Of a stretch of DNA of 64,000 nucleotides, positions 46,119-56,889 are shown piece by piece; the first letter of the stretch is position 1; each line of letters begins with the position of its first letter. Made by a program: the position numbers and the translations under genes. The notes under the pieces are model-generated. The model searched no databases and was not told where the DNA came from. It saw only the letters and a list, made by a program, of their open reading frames with translations. This stretch comes from Cyanophora paradoxa (Eukaryota > Glaucocystophyceae > Cyanophorales > Cyanophoraceae), in NCBI GenBank assembly GCA_004431415.1, contig QPMI01000474.1:62001-126000 (forward strand). The letters are read 5' to 3'.

Positions 46119-46405
46119 TCACACATAGTAAAATGCGGAGTTTTAACCCTCGGCTTATCTTAATTGATTTTGTTGATATATCTCGTATATTCTATTTCAA
46201 TCAATCGATAATCTGTGTATATCTTATCGAATATTCATTTATTTCGATTATTTTGTATTCTTTTCGATATTTTATCGTAAATTTCTCTTATTTTCCGATT
46301 AGTCTTACTGAGTCTATCGATAATCTGTATATATTTCCGAATAATATAACTGAATCTCAATTAGATCTTGCCTCTGGTTAAAACTCCGCATTTTACTATG
46401 TGTGA
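46119..46405. repeat. 30 bp perfect inverted repeat at the element's left end
   Basis: Arms 46,119-46,148 (starting TCACACATAGTAAAATGCGG) and 46,376-46,405 are exact reverse complements, 227 bp apart. The outer arm starts exactly where host DNA ends. The inner arm is present again at about 49,302-49,331 in the second copy of the duplicated region, but there the outer arm is incomplete. It may be the element's terminal repeat or a small fold-back at the end. Confidence 0.85.
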
Positions 46406-46655
46406 TTGGTCTAAAAGGTAATTGATTTAATCGATATTATATTCATGTACTTTCTCGATTAAATTTAATTAAATTTAATTCATTTAATCGGAAATATATC
46501 GCTAAACTCGATTAAGATCCATAAAAGATTCATTTGTTAAATAAAACAAATCGATCTCTTATTGAATTCAATCGTAATTATACATGAAATTGATATGTTA
46601 TTATCATGTTTTAATGATTCTAAGGGGGGACCCTTAGGATTTTTGAAATAATTGG

Positions 46656-46748
46656 GTGTGACAGGTGTGACAGGTCTATCCCAAACTTTTGATAGTTCAT
46701 TTTTATGTTATAGAAAAGTTTGGGATAGACCTGTCACACCTGTCACAC
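46656..46748. terminator. 35 bp-arm hairpin with TGTCACACC repeats (copy 1, first)
   Basis: Perfect inverted repeat of 35 bp arms around a 23-base loop. The arms contain two 9-bp units (GTGTGACAG / CTGTCACAC) followed by GGTCTATCCCAAACTTTT. It sits on the 3' side of the minus-strand integrase. A terminator or polyadenylation role is inferred from position and from the known hairpin-directed 3' ends of Mimivirus transcripts. Confidence 0.6.
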
Positions 46749-46947
46749 AAACCATATTCAGTAAGGATCTCTTTTAATGTTAAAATTTCAGTGTTAGTTG
46801 GTGTAGTTGATTCACAAAATGCATCCTGTCACACCTGTCACACAAACCATATTCAGTAAGGATCTCTTTTATAATGAAAAACTCAGTAACAATAAGTAAG
46901 AAGTTTATCTATGTAATTCTACTTGAATAAACAAATGAAATAATCGA

Positions 46948-47040
46948 GTGTGACAGGTGTGACAGGTCCATCCCAAACTTTTGAGAGTTCATTTTTATGC
47001 TATAGAAAAGTTTGGGATAGACCTGTCACACCTGTCACAC
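46948..47040. terminator. 35 bp-arm hairpin with TGTCACACC repeats (copy 1, second)
   Basis: Same design as the hairpin about 290 bp to the left, with one mismatch in the arms (TCC against TAG context). It is followed by the same AAACCATATTCAGTAAGGA tail. A half-hairpin (two units and tail, no left arm) lies between them near 46,827. Confidence 0.6.
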
Positions 47041-47959
47041 AAACCATATTCAGTAAGGACCTCATATATTGGTAAAATCTCAGTGTTAGTTGGTGTAGTT
47101 GATTCAAAAAATGCATTTATACTCTGATTCATTGTTATTTCCTGTGAAATTTGAGTCAACTCAACCCACTTAGTCAACCCTTGCATTGAATTCGTAACAA
47201 AATCCATATACTTTTACTACTTTTACGATTAATATGAGTCAACCTTGAGTCCACTTAAATATAAATATAATATAATAGGGGGAATCAAGGGGAGATGCTT
47301 ATAAACATATGAGTTATTGAGCCTATGATACTTACATAGTCACGCTGGTCTCGGTAAGAGGATTCCGAATCTGTTTTTATCTTTGTGAGATGATGAGTTG
47401 GTGAAGAGATACATGCGTTTTAGTGTTTTGTATCGGATTTCATGTTATGACGTCATAATGACGATGCATATGTATATGATATATATGATATACCACGTGA
47501 CTCGGGAGATCATGACGATCACGGCGATGCAGTCAGTGTGATGTTATGATGCATCATGTAATGACTCATTCAATGACTCATTAAATGACGCAATTTGGTG
47601 TATCCCCGTTTTCATGAGCCATTAAATAACTTATTTTATGATGAAATTTGGTGTATCCCTGTTTTCATGAGCCATTAAATGACTCATTTTATGATGAAAT
47701 TTGGTGTATCCCTGTTTTTATGATTTATTACATCACTAATGATGAGGTATTTATCACAGTCGAAGTTTCGCCGAAGTTTCGGTATTTCGCTGTCGGCATC
47801 TTCAAACGCTTGTATCTCATCACCAGATCATCGAAACGCAACGTTCTGCATAGCGCTGTGAAGCGCTTGATAAGATCTACAAGACTATGTGTATATCATG
47901 TGCATATATGTATATCAGTCATACATATATTTGGAAAAAACGAGTTTTTGCCTAGCAAA
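47041..47959. other. Gene-free AT-rich arm
   Basis: Apart from the 53 bp array, this stretch has no supported gene. The minus open frame 46,995-47,207 overlaps a hairpin and is mostly repeat-derived. The same content recurs at 49,966-50,884. Confidence 0.5.
47574..47735. repeat. Three tandem units of about 53 bp
   Basis: Units read GCCATTAAATGACTCATTTT then ATGATGAAATTTGGTGTATC CCTGTTTTCATGA with small changes. The first unit has CAATTTGGTGTATCCCCG. The array is repeated in the second copy at about 50,499-50,660. It could be binding sites for a viral or host factor near the element end. Confidence 0.75.
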
Positions 47960-49055
47960 CTAGCTAGTTTTGGTCCTTTCTCTTAGTGTTCTCTGAGGTT
48001 TAGGGGCTGTATATGACTCCTTAGTAGTCTGAAAGTCATTATACCATCTCTGGCTATTAACCTCAGAAAGTTTCTGTGTCCCTGCTATAGTGAGCTTTTT
48101 GAGTTCCCTGTTAACTTTCCCAGCCTTCTCCTTTCTAGCCTCTATCAAAGGCTTATCTGGACTTCATTAGCAGCTTCTATGCCTTCTCTCCTTATAGCAG
48201 CATCAGCCCTGGCTTCCTCTTTAGCTTGCTCCAAGGCATCCACTGTAGGGGTTTCTAGATATTCAACTGCATTCACAGGCAACAGCTCATGGAAAGCAAA
48301 CCTGTTTTCTATGATCTCACCAGTGGGACTCCTTAGCTTAAACTTAAAGCCTTCCCTACTATCAACAGTGTAAACCATCCTAGACCAATTGTTACCCTGT
48401 TTAGCAAAGGGGTTCTTCTCAACTTTCACTCTAACAAACATGCCAGGCTGCATGGTATCAAGGTAAGCTATTGATTTCTTGAATCTTTCATCTTCTAATC
48501 CCACTATATACCTATAATGCTCCTCTGTAGTTTCGCCTGGCTTCATCTTAGTAGCTGAGTGAACTGTATTATTGTAATTATACTCAATATCACCTAACAC
48601 ATCAAAGAATCTAGCTGTGTTATTAGCTATGCAATAGTTTGTGATCAGTCTCTTAATCTGCTTGTTAAAGGCTTCAATTCGACCTTGGCTTCTGTGGTCT
48701 GCAGTTCCACTCACTTGGTGTTCTATGTATTTACTAGATAAATACTCCTGGAATATTCGATTTTGGAACTCACTCCCAGCATCTGATTGAACCTTTACTA
48801 TGGGTCTTGCTACTCTCATCTCAAGCTGTTTAAATGCAGCCAATGTAGTGAGAGCTGATTTATCCCTTATAGGTATGATATACCCAGTTCTCAGTGTAGA
48901 TTCCATTGCAGTCATAAAGGTATCATAGCCATTGTTTTGTTTCTTATAAGCTGGGAAAAAGAGCAAATCAATCACATAGGTATCAAGGGGTTGCCTAATT
49001 GGGACCATGGGATCTCTCTTCCTAGATATAGCAGGTGCATTGATCTGAACAACTT
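47960..49055 (-). pseudogene. rve integrase, truncated copy 1
   Basis: Copy of the integrase gene missing its 5' part (cut at the duplication join at 49,055). The catalytic core is open from 49,008: YVIDLLFFP (first Asp), VQSDAGSEFQNR (second Asp), RSQGRIEAFNKQIK (Glu). A missing G at 48,159 throws the last 60 codons out of frame relative to copy 2. If the missing base is a sequencing error, it is still a 5'-truncated gene. It lacks the start used in copy 2. Confidence 0.85.
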
Positions 49056-49581
49056 AAAACTCGGAGTTTTAACCCTCGGCTTATCTTAATTGATTTTGTT
49101 GATATATCTCGTATATTCTATTTCAATCAATCGATAATCTGTGTATATCTTATCGAATATTCATTTATTTCGATTATTTTGTATTCTTTTCGATATTTTA
49201 TCGTAAATTTCTCTTATTTTCCGATTAGTCTTACTGAGTCTATCGATAATCTGTATATATTTCCGAATAATATAACTGAATCTCAATTAGATCTTGCCTC
49301 TGGTTAAAACTCCGCATTTTACTATGTGTGATTGGTCTAAAAGGTAATTGATTTAATCGATATTATATTCATGTACTTTCTCGATTAAATTTAATTAAAT
49401 TTAATTCATTTAATCGGAAATATATCGCTAAACTCGATTAAGATCCATAAAAGATTCATTTGTTAAATAAAACAAATCGATCTCTTATTGAATTCAATCG
49501 TAATTATACATGAAATTGATATGTTATTATCATGTTTTAATGATTCTAAGGGGGGACCCTTAGGATTTTTGAAATAATTGG

Positions 49582-49673
49582 GTGTGACAGGTGTGACAGG
49601 TCTATCCCAAACTTTTGATAGTTCATTTTATGTTATAGAAAAGTTTGGGATAGACCTGTCACACCTGTCACAC
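49582..49673. terminator. Hairpin with TGTCACACC repeats (copy 2, first)
   Basis: Second-copy counterpart of 46,656-46,748, identical except for one T less in the loop. Confidence 0.6.
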
Positions 49674-49872
49674 AAACCATATTCAGTAAGGATCTCTTTT
49701 AATGTTAAAATTTCAGTGTTAGTTGGTGTAGTTGATTCACAAAATGCATCCTGTCACACCTGTCACACAAACCATATTCAGTAAGGATCTCTTTTATAAT
49801 GAAAAACTCAGTAACAATAAGTAAGAAGTTTATCTATGTAATTCTACTTGAATAAACAAATGAAATAATCGA

Positions 49873-49965
49873 GTGTGACAGGTGTGACAGGTCCATCCCA
49901 AACTTTTGAGAGTTCATTTTTATGCTATAGAAAAGTTTGGGATAGACCTGTCACACCTGTCACAC
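49873..49965. terminator. Hairpin with TGTCACACC repeats (copy 2, second)
   Basis: Second-copy counterpart of 46,948-47,040. Confidence 0.6.
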
Positions 49966-50884
49966 AAACCATATTCAGTAAGGACCTCATATATTGGTAA
50001 AATCTCAGTGTTAGTTGGTGTAGTTGATTCAAAAAATGCATTTATACTCTGATTCATTGTTATTTCCTGTGAAATTTGAGTCAACTCAACCCACTTAGTC
50101 AACCCTTGCATTGAATTCGTAACAAAATCCATATACTTTTACTACTTTTACGATTAATATGAGTCAACCTTGAGTCCACTTAAATATAAATATAATATAA
50201 TAGGGGGAATCAAGGGGAGATGCTTATAAACATATGAGTTATTGAGCCTATGATACTTACATAGTCACGCTGGTCTCGGTAAGAGGATTCCGAATCTGTT
50301 TTTATCTTTGTGAGATGATGAGTTGGTGAAGAGATACATGCGTTTTAGTGTTTTGTATCGGATTTCATGTTATGACGTCATAATGACGATGCATATGTAT
50401 ATGATATATATGATATACCACGTGACTCGGGAGATCATGACGATCACGGCGATGCAGTCAGTGTGATGTTATGATGCATCATGTAATGACTCATTCAATG
50501 ACTCATTAAATGACGCAATTTGGTGTATCCCCGTTTTCATGAGCCATTAAATAACTTATTTTATGATGAAATTTGGTGTATCCCTGTTTTCATGAGCCAT
50601 TAAATGACTCATTTTATGATGAAATTTGGTGTATCCCTGTTTTTATGATTTATTACATCACTAATGATGAGGTATTTATCACAGTCGAAGTTTCGCCGAA
50701 GTTTCGGTATTTCGCTGTCGGCATCTTCAAACGCTTGTATCTCATCACCAGATCATCGAAACGCAACGTTCTGCATAGCGCTGTGAAGCGCTTGATAAGA
50801 TCTACAAGACTATGTGTATATCATGTGCATATATGTATATCAGTCATACATATATTTGGAAAAAACGAGTTTTTGCCTAGCAAA

Positions 50885-52270
50885 CTAGCTAGTTTTGGTC
50901 CTTTCTCTTAGTGTTCTCTGAGGTTTAGGGGCTGTATATGACTCCTTAGTAGTCTGAAAGTCATTATACCATCTCTGGCTATTAACCTCAGAAAGTTTCT
51001 GTGTCCCTGCTATAGTGAGCTTTTTGAGTTCCCTGTTAACTTTCCCAGCCTTCTCCTTTCTAGCCTCTATCAAAGGCTTATCTGGGACTTCATTAGCAGC
51101 TTCTATGCCTTCTCTCCTTATAGCAGCATCAGCCCTGGCTTCCTCTTTAGCTTGCTCCAAGGCATCCACTGTAGGGGTTTCTAGATATTCAACTGCATTC
51201 ACAGGCAACAGCTCATGGAAAGCAAACCTGTTTTCTATGATCTCACCAGTGGGACTCCTTAGCTTAAACTTAAAGCCTTCCCTACTATCAACAGTGTAAA
51301 CCATCCTAGACCAATTGTTACCCTGTTTAGCAAAGGGTTCTTCTCAACTTTCACTCTAACAAACATGCCAGGCTGCATGGTATCAAGGTAAGCTATTGAT
51401 TTCTTGAATCTTTCATCTTCTAATCCCACTATATACCTATAATGCTCCTCTGTAGTTTCGCCTGGCTTCATCTTAGTAGCTGAGTGAACTGTATTATTGT
51501 AATTATACTCAATATCACCTAACACATCAAAGAATCTAGCTGTGTTATTAGCTATGCAATAGTTTGTGATCAGTCTCTTAATCTGCTTGTTAAAGGCTTC
51601 AATTCGACCTTGGCTTCTGTGGTCTGCAGTTCCACTCACTTGGTGTTCTATGTATTTACTAGATAAATACTCCTGGAATATTCGATTTTGGAACTCACTC
51701 CCAGCATCTGATTGAACCTTTACTATGGGTCTTGCTACTCTCATCTCAAGCTGTTTAAATGCAGCCAATGTAGTGAGAGCTGATTTATCCCTTATAGGTA
51801 TGATATACCCAGTTCTCAGTGTAGATTCCATTGCAGTCATAAAGGTATCATAGCCATTGTTTTGTTTCTTATAAGCTGGGAAAAAGAGCAAATCAATCAC
51901 ATAGGTATCAAGGGGTTGCCTAATTGGGACCATGGGATCTCTCTTCCTAGATATAGCAGGTGCATTGATCTGAACAACTTCTTGTTTTTTATAGAACTCT
52001 TGCAACTGCTTATAGGATTCATCAGGTAACTCAGCCCTCATAGCTTGAAGCCCTTTGTAACCAGTTCTCACATCATAGAATCTCTTGGCAATCTTGCTGG
52101 TTTCTTTCACTGCAATAGCAACTGGGATCTCTACTGGGACAAGCTCTTTCATCTCTGACTTTTTTACAATTCGAGATTCTCCCTTTTCCTCCTTGGAACT
52201 GTGATAGGCAGTAGGTTACCTTGTAGTTGCTCAGTGGTTCTCCTAACTATTCTTCCAGTTGCTGGCATCT
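50885..52270 (-). CDS. Retroviral-type (rve, DDE) integrase, copy 2, frameshifted
   Basis: Inserts the viral DNA into the host genome. About 460 codons from MPATGRIVRRTTEQLQGNLL (ATG at 52,270) to the stop at 50,885. The DDE triad is visible: DLLFFP, VQSDAGSEF and GRIEAFNKQIK, with spacing typical of rve cores. A C-terminal beta-rich part follows (MFVRVKVEKNP, FKLRSPTGEIIENRF), then a charged tail (EQAKEEARADAAIRREG). Two shifts break it: near 52,190, and at the GGG run 51,335-51,337, where copy 1 has GGGG and stays open. It starts one base after the polymerase stop. This is a virus/Polinton integrase rather than an LTR element: no reverse transcriptase, RNase H or gag is nearby. Confidence 0.9.
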
Positions 52271-52271
52271 C

Positions 52272-55200
52272 TTAATTAAAAGGAACAGAATTAATACCAT
52301 CTGGTAAGATGTATCTCTTTGCATCAAAGCAGTTTAGGGCAACCCTTCTACTCACAGTGTCTATTATTGTGTGATCTGCCCTTCTTTTCTGCTTTGCAGT
52401 CACAGTCTTGCTGATACCTGCAAATAAACACTGTTTTAAATCATTAAATTGGAGTTCCTCAGTTGAAGTCCCAGAGAGCTTACTCCTCTCAATCTCAGCA
52501 GTTCTGAAACTGTAAACTTTAGCTCTCAGACCCACATACTCCAATATAGCAGAGCCAGGCATTTCATTTTTGTATTTACCTGGGGTCATTCTGGAATCAC
52601 CTCCAAGGTCTAATGCATAGGATATATTCTCTATATCTTTTTGTAGGGTCTTAGATTCGATATATAGACAAAAGGAGTCAGTATCATGGAATAGTAACTT
52701 TGCTTTTGTCCATTGGGACCTTACAGTATCATAGAAGAACTTGTAGTTATGCAGTTTGGCTGCATCCAGAACATAAGCCCCAATAGCAACTGGCTTATCT
52801 AGCTTCACATGCTTTGTGTAAAACTCAAAGGCAACTGCTTTTTCGTTTATGGACTTGTTGATTTCACCAATGGGGAGGCTGCATATTTCATAAACAGTTT
52901 CTCACTGTTTGCAATCTTAACCACAGATCTACCTCTGCAAGATTCAATGCATTTCCCATAGATTGAGTTATTCATGAGTTTATAGAAATCAGCCTCGAAT
53001 TTATTCACTGCTTTCCTTCTCATCTCAGTATTCAGCTCAATGTAGGGTTTCATTACAGGAGCCACAGTAAATGATAGGACCCTGTGAACCTTCTTTAGTT
53101 TCACCCCTTTGTCCAACAGATACTGTAGAAGAGGCTCAGAAATCACATAGTTGGTCACAGAACCAAAGGTTGCAGTTAGCTTAGGGGTCTTATCAAGCTC
53201 TTCTCCTGAGAGATCTAATAGGCTCTTTTGATATTGTGATAATTCTGCATATTCTACTATTTTCTTGTTAATAATTAGGGGGAAATCACTGTGGTCTAGA
53301 TATAGCCTAATTGGGTAATCCAGATCAACTTCCAGGAAACTGGATCTGTTATCTTGTGGGTTGAATTCGGTCTCCCATCTAAAATCACCAACTGGGATTG
53401 GCTGACTCAAACAGTAGCCATACAAGTTGTTAGCATCAAACAGCATTATATGGGAGTTCTCACCATCAGCCTCAGCATACCTACAAGGCATTGTTGCAAA
53501 GCCACCCTGATTCCCCTCTCAACAAATTCGTATTGCTCTACATCACTTATAAGCTCTATTTTTGCCTTGGTGGTCCTAAGCATAGCATCCCAAGATAACC
53601 CAGGTGCAGATACATAATGAACTGGGTCCAATCCATATACTGAGTGTGAAAGCCTTCTGAAAGCCTGGAATTTGCTCATTAACTCATCTACATCAGCAGC
53701 CCCAAAGTCCATAAAATTACTTGCATCAATGAACTTGTAAAGACCCCATTGCAATGAAAGGTATTGATCAAAGTTTTTCGAAAGGATTTCGATTCGCTTT
53801 TTATCACCCATGCCTGCTATTTTTCTGAAAATGAATGTCCCACAGTCATCCATTTGGTCAACAACCACTGCTACTTTTGTTTGCTTTGAGATTCTCCTAT
53901 GGAGATTGCAGTTTCTGCATGCAGGTGCAATGTAATTACCTGTGTGGTGATCATGATCCCTGCATTTGAAGTTTTCCTTGGTGAACCTCTCACTGCAAAG
54001 GTAACAGTGTTTGGTAGCTCTGTAAATAGCCTTTTGCTCATCTGTGAGTTCATTCATGGAATATTGGTGAACAGGAAATCGATTAGCTCTCTTGCTTTGG
54101 ACTCCAAGCATTCAAACAGACCTCCCATTGGATCCTGACCCTCAAATCGAAACTCCTGAACATCTGCCCCAGTGACTATTCTAATGTTGACTGCTGAGAC
54201 TTCCCTCTTGGATTTCGATGCATCAATGGGGATGCTTCTATGTTCAATCTTGCAGTAAACCACAACAGGAAGCCAGACAGTTTTCCTGAGGTTTTTCAGT
54301 CCAAACTCTATTGTGGTGTCAGGCTTAGGGTGATTCCCTTTGAGAGTCTCCAATCAATGCATCTGTTTGAGTCCACATGAGCAGTGAGTTTAGCCTCAGA
54401 CCTGAATCGAGATAAGCATGTATCACAGTAGTGTAACTTTTGATCCTTGGTTTTATCAAGGGCAACTCTGAGAAGTCTTGAAAGGGACATGATAGTAATA
54501 TAGTGACCATTCCCTTCATCATCATGAATGAGCATTAGATTAATCTTTTGCTTTCTGCCTGGGTTGCTGGATTGATGTAGGGATATATAACATCTCCATC
54601 CATTCCAAATATGTTTATGCTGATGCCTGCATTTTGAGATTCGAATTTATCAATGATTTCAGCATCACAAGGAACAGGGAATGGATATTGTCGAAATTGA
54701 GAGCCAAAGGATTGTATGTGGTTGGTGAGTATTTCCATTTGCGATATTGTGTAAGCTCACTTCTCTTGTGGAATTTACATCTTTCCTATGGATCCATGCC
54801 AAAATGGCATTTTCAAAGCAAGAATCATCAATATTTCGAATATTCACTGTGGCTCTCTTGGCTGCAATTGATTCTGGTGTTTTAACATAGCAGCCACCAG
54901 TTGGGCATAACTCATAATAGCAACTCTTAGCATTTCGATTCTCTCCAATCGATAGCTATCAACAACATTCATCTGTTCCTGACACATTTGGGCTGCTTTA
55001 TTCAGCTCAGTTCGAATATTTCTCGATTTGGTTAATACAAAATAATCGCTGTAAATGTATTTCGATATCCAAACCTGTGGATTGCTGACTTTTACGAACT
55101 TGCAGATAAACGACAAGCGAACTTTGATTGCCCTGAATTGATCCAGACTATCTCTTAAACGTTTGGTAGAGAGGTTGCAATTCTATCTAAATATTCAATC

Positions 55201-55468
55201 ACATCTACCACAACTTCCCTTCTGGCTCTGTATGTGAGCCAGCGATATAATTCATTCATGGCTGTTCCATCTTCTGCCTCTGGTTCTATTTGCCTCAGGC
55301 GATCGAGTTCATCAAGAGTCTCAACTTTGTCATAGAGGTTATTGGCTTTTCTGGTTAATTTTGCTAAAGTGGGTCTGCCCTTGAAATAAATCCGATTTCC
55401 CGGTCATATTCAGCCTCTGTGATTTCATGGCTGCATACAGTGTTCCCAGTAATCCCATAAGTTCCCAT
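52272..55468 (-). CDS. Protein-primed family B DNA polymerase (pPolB), frameshifted
   Basis: Replicative polymerase of the Polinton/adenovirus type. It spans about 1,070 codons, joined from about nine open pieces. The N-terminal part has VNIRNIDDSCFENAILAWIH (about 54,840), typical of Polinton polymerases. A Cys/His HNH-like finger, CYLCSERF with RDHDHHTGNYIAPACRNCN (about 54,005-53,910), resembles the endonuclease VII-type insert of these proteins. Then come YGLDPVHYVSAPGLSWDAML (about 53,600), motif A LFDANNLYGYCLSQPIPVG (about 53,430), KLKKVHRVLSF, motif B YKLMNNSIYGK (about 52,970), motif C LLFHDTDSFCLY (about 52,690) and GLRAKVYSF. One shift lies in a GGG run near 53,508, another near 52,875. 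All catalytic motifs are intact within their pieces. It diverges from the plus-strand block; the start at 55,468 is tentative. Confidence 0.9.
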
Positions 55469-55573
55469 TTCTTCTCTCTAATGAGTCTGTTGCTAATTCG
55501 GGCATAGTTCCTAACTTGTTCCTACTAAAAGGGGAGGTTTTAAATGGGGAATTCTGAACACAAAATTTGATGA

Positions 55574-55612
55574 AAACTACTTAAAGAAATATCTTCTATA
55601 TATATAAAAGGA
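55574..55612 (+). promoter_or_regulatory. Shared viral promoter, copy A
   Basis: Contains ACTACTTAAAGAAATATCTT and directly CTATATATATAAAAGG, ending three bases before the ATG at 55,615. Almost the same string precedes the genes at 56,483 and 56,944. Read as a TATA-like box with an upstream conserved block; also part of the divergent region shared with the polymerase gene. Confidence 0.65.
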
Positions 55613-55614
55613 CA

Positions 55615-56427
55615 ATGGCAGAGAAGAAATCGTATTGCCTGGAAAAGCTCAAAGCGGCTTTAATGTTGCTTTGTGGATCTGATAACTTCAATGATTATGT
55701 TGCTCTTGGAAGTAACAGGAAACCGCTCCCTCTTTGGGCAAAGCTTGCAAAATATGGATTAAGTGACTATGACCTGCCTCCAGAGTCTGAGCATTGCGCC
55801 TGTGATCATCCAATTAAAGAGCAATGCTATATTCTGCATGTTAATAAAAAGATTGTGGTCATTGTTGGGAATTGCTGCATTTTACGATTTATTCCGAAGG
55901 GTGCCAGAGGTCAAGATATATGTGAAAGATGTGGAGATCGCATAAAAACCGAAAGGATAATTTCTGTAATAAGTGCAGAATCGCTTTAAAGCAAGAAGAA
56001 CTGGAAGAAAAAGAGAACTTGAAAAACAAGAGGAAGCTCGAAAGAGGCAGCTTGAATTAGAAGAAAGAGAGCGAAGAGAGAGAGAATTAGAACAAGAAAG
56101 AGCAAGGAATAAACATGCAGTTAATCTTTTCCTGATTTGGTGCAACCAATTTATTCCGAAAATGGATAATCTTCGCAGAGATGATATAGAGAGGTTCAGA
56201 GAGGGCAGATCTGCATTGATTGAAATGTATGCAGAACTCAGTACAACAAATACATTGGTTGCTGGGTTTCAGGTGCCTTATCTTAAAAAAGATATCGCAA
56301 AAGATTAGATTGCAGATGGAATAAGGACAAGAAAACATGGGAGACCTTGGAAATCGAACCATTTGTAGCATTGCTAGGTAAGCATTTCAAACTTATGTAT
56401 ATTGAGCGATTTGGACAAAGAGGTTAG
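55615..56427 (+). CDS. Zinc-binding 'VGNCC' protein with coiled coil and DUF5710-like C-terminus, frameshifted
   Basis: Role unknown; the family recurs in large and small DNA viruses. MAEKKSYCLEKLKAALMLL leads to a Cys-rich module: CACDHPIKEQCYI, IVVIVGNCCILRF, ICERCGDR, and in a shifted frame NFCNKCR, giving paired CxxC sites. A charged coiled coil (EKQEEARKRQLELEERERR) follows. The C-terminus, VPYLKKDIAK then, one frame over, RWNKDKKTWETLE, matches the DUF5710 pattern (K-x2-AK-x4-RWn-x-KKtW) found in DNA-processing proteins. At least three single-base shifts (near 55,937, 56,000 and 56,305). Reading it as one gene of about 270 residues is an inference. Confidence 0.65.
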
Positions 56428-56438
56428 AGAACAAAAAA

Positions 56439-56473
56439 TGATTTAAAGAATTCTCTATATATATTAAGAGAGA
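56439..56473 (+). promoter_or_regulatory. Shared viral promoter, copy B
   Basis: ATTTAAAGAATTCTCTATAT followed by ATATTAAGAGAGAC, nine bases before the ATG at 56,483. Less perfect than copies A and C, but the spacing of TTAAAGAA and CTATATATAT is kept. Confidence 0.6.
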
Positions 56474-56482
56474 CAGAGGAAA

Positions 56483-56725
56483 ATGCCACTCAGTGAAGCC
56501 CAGAAGAGAGCTATGAAGAGATACCAGCAAACTGAAAAAGGTAAGGCTCAAATCAAAAAGTTTAACGAAAAAATAGCCACACAGCTTAGAGATCTATATC
56601 AAACCGATGATACCTATAGAGCAATGAAAATAGCAAGTTCATGTCAGCGAAAGTATGCAGCCAATGCAGTCTGCTTTGTCAAGTATTTGTATGATGTCCC
56701 TTACTCAAATAGAGGAGAAAATTGA
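56483..56725 (+). CDS. Small basic protein, unknown function
   Basis: 80 residues, intact. The N-terminus MPLSEAQKRAMKRYQQTEKG is a short charged helix-like motif seen at the start of small viral proteins; the rest (IATQLRDLYQTDDTYRAMKI) is helical with two Cys. It lies between two genes with the same promoter, so it is probably expressed at the same time. No domain assigned; nucleic acid binding is possible from the charge. Confidence 0.6.
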   Translation: MPLSEAQKRAMKRYQQTEKGKAQIKKFNEKIATQLRDLYQTDDTYRAMKIASSCQRKYAANAVCFVKYLYDVPYSNRGEN

Positions 56726-56889
56726 AACATGTCTAAATTATTTTTCCCAGCATATTACTAGGCTGGGGATATGCTGTTTATTCGCTGAAATACCCATTCA
56801 TCCTTTTGTATCTAAACCACTCGATATATCATGTGGATAAATTCGTAGGGATACTTTCTCGATTTCCAACAAAAATGATTGGGGACCCA

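Larger units (their letters stand above)
46136..49055. repeat. Tandem duplication, copy 1 (2.92 kb)
   Basis: Near-identical to 49,062-51,980. It contains the left-end AT-rich arm, hairpins, tandem repeats and the 3' two-thirds of the integrase gene. I found only three differences between copies: TTTTT here against TTTT (46,700/49,626), GG here against GGG (48,159/51,084) and GGGG here against GGG (48,409/51,335). All are homopolymer length changes. Confidence 0.95.
49062..51980. repeat. Tandem duplication, copy 2 (2.92 kb)
   Basis: Second copy of 46,136-49,055. It is the copy that continues into the 5' part of the integrase gene and on to the polymerase. Between copies lies a six-base join (49,056-49,061). 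Together with its flanks this makes the odd palindrome TTAAAACTCGGAGTTTTAA (49,054-49,072). Confidence 0.95.

Noticed and set aside
46037-46381. Fusion protein of LamG domain and viral left end
   Set aside because: The frame runs on by chance into AT-rich non-coding DNA; the extension has no protein-like features.
46995-47207. 70-codon minus frame ending in CDRCDRS (also at 49,920-50,132)
   Set aside because: Its C-terminal part is just the hairpin repeat read through; no other support for coding.
46656-49965. CRISPR-like array from the repeated TGTCACACC units
   Set aside because: The units form inverted, not spaced direct, repeats; there are no spacers of constant length and no cas genes; the host is eukaryotic.
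50885-52270. LTR retrotransposon explanation for the rve integrase
   Set aside because: No reverse transcriptase, RNase H, protease or gag nearby, no LTR pair, and the gene abuts a protein-primed DNA polymerase.
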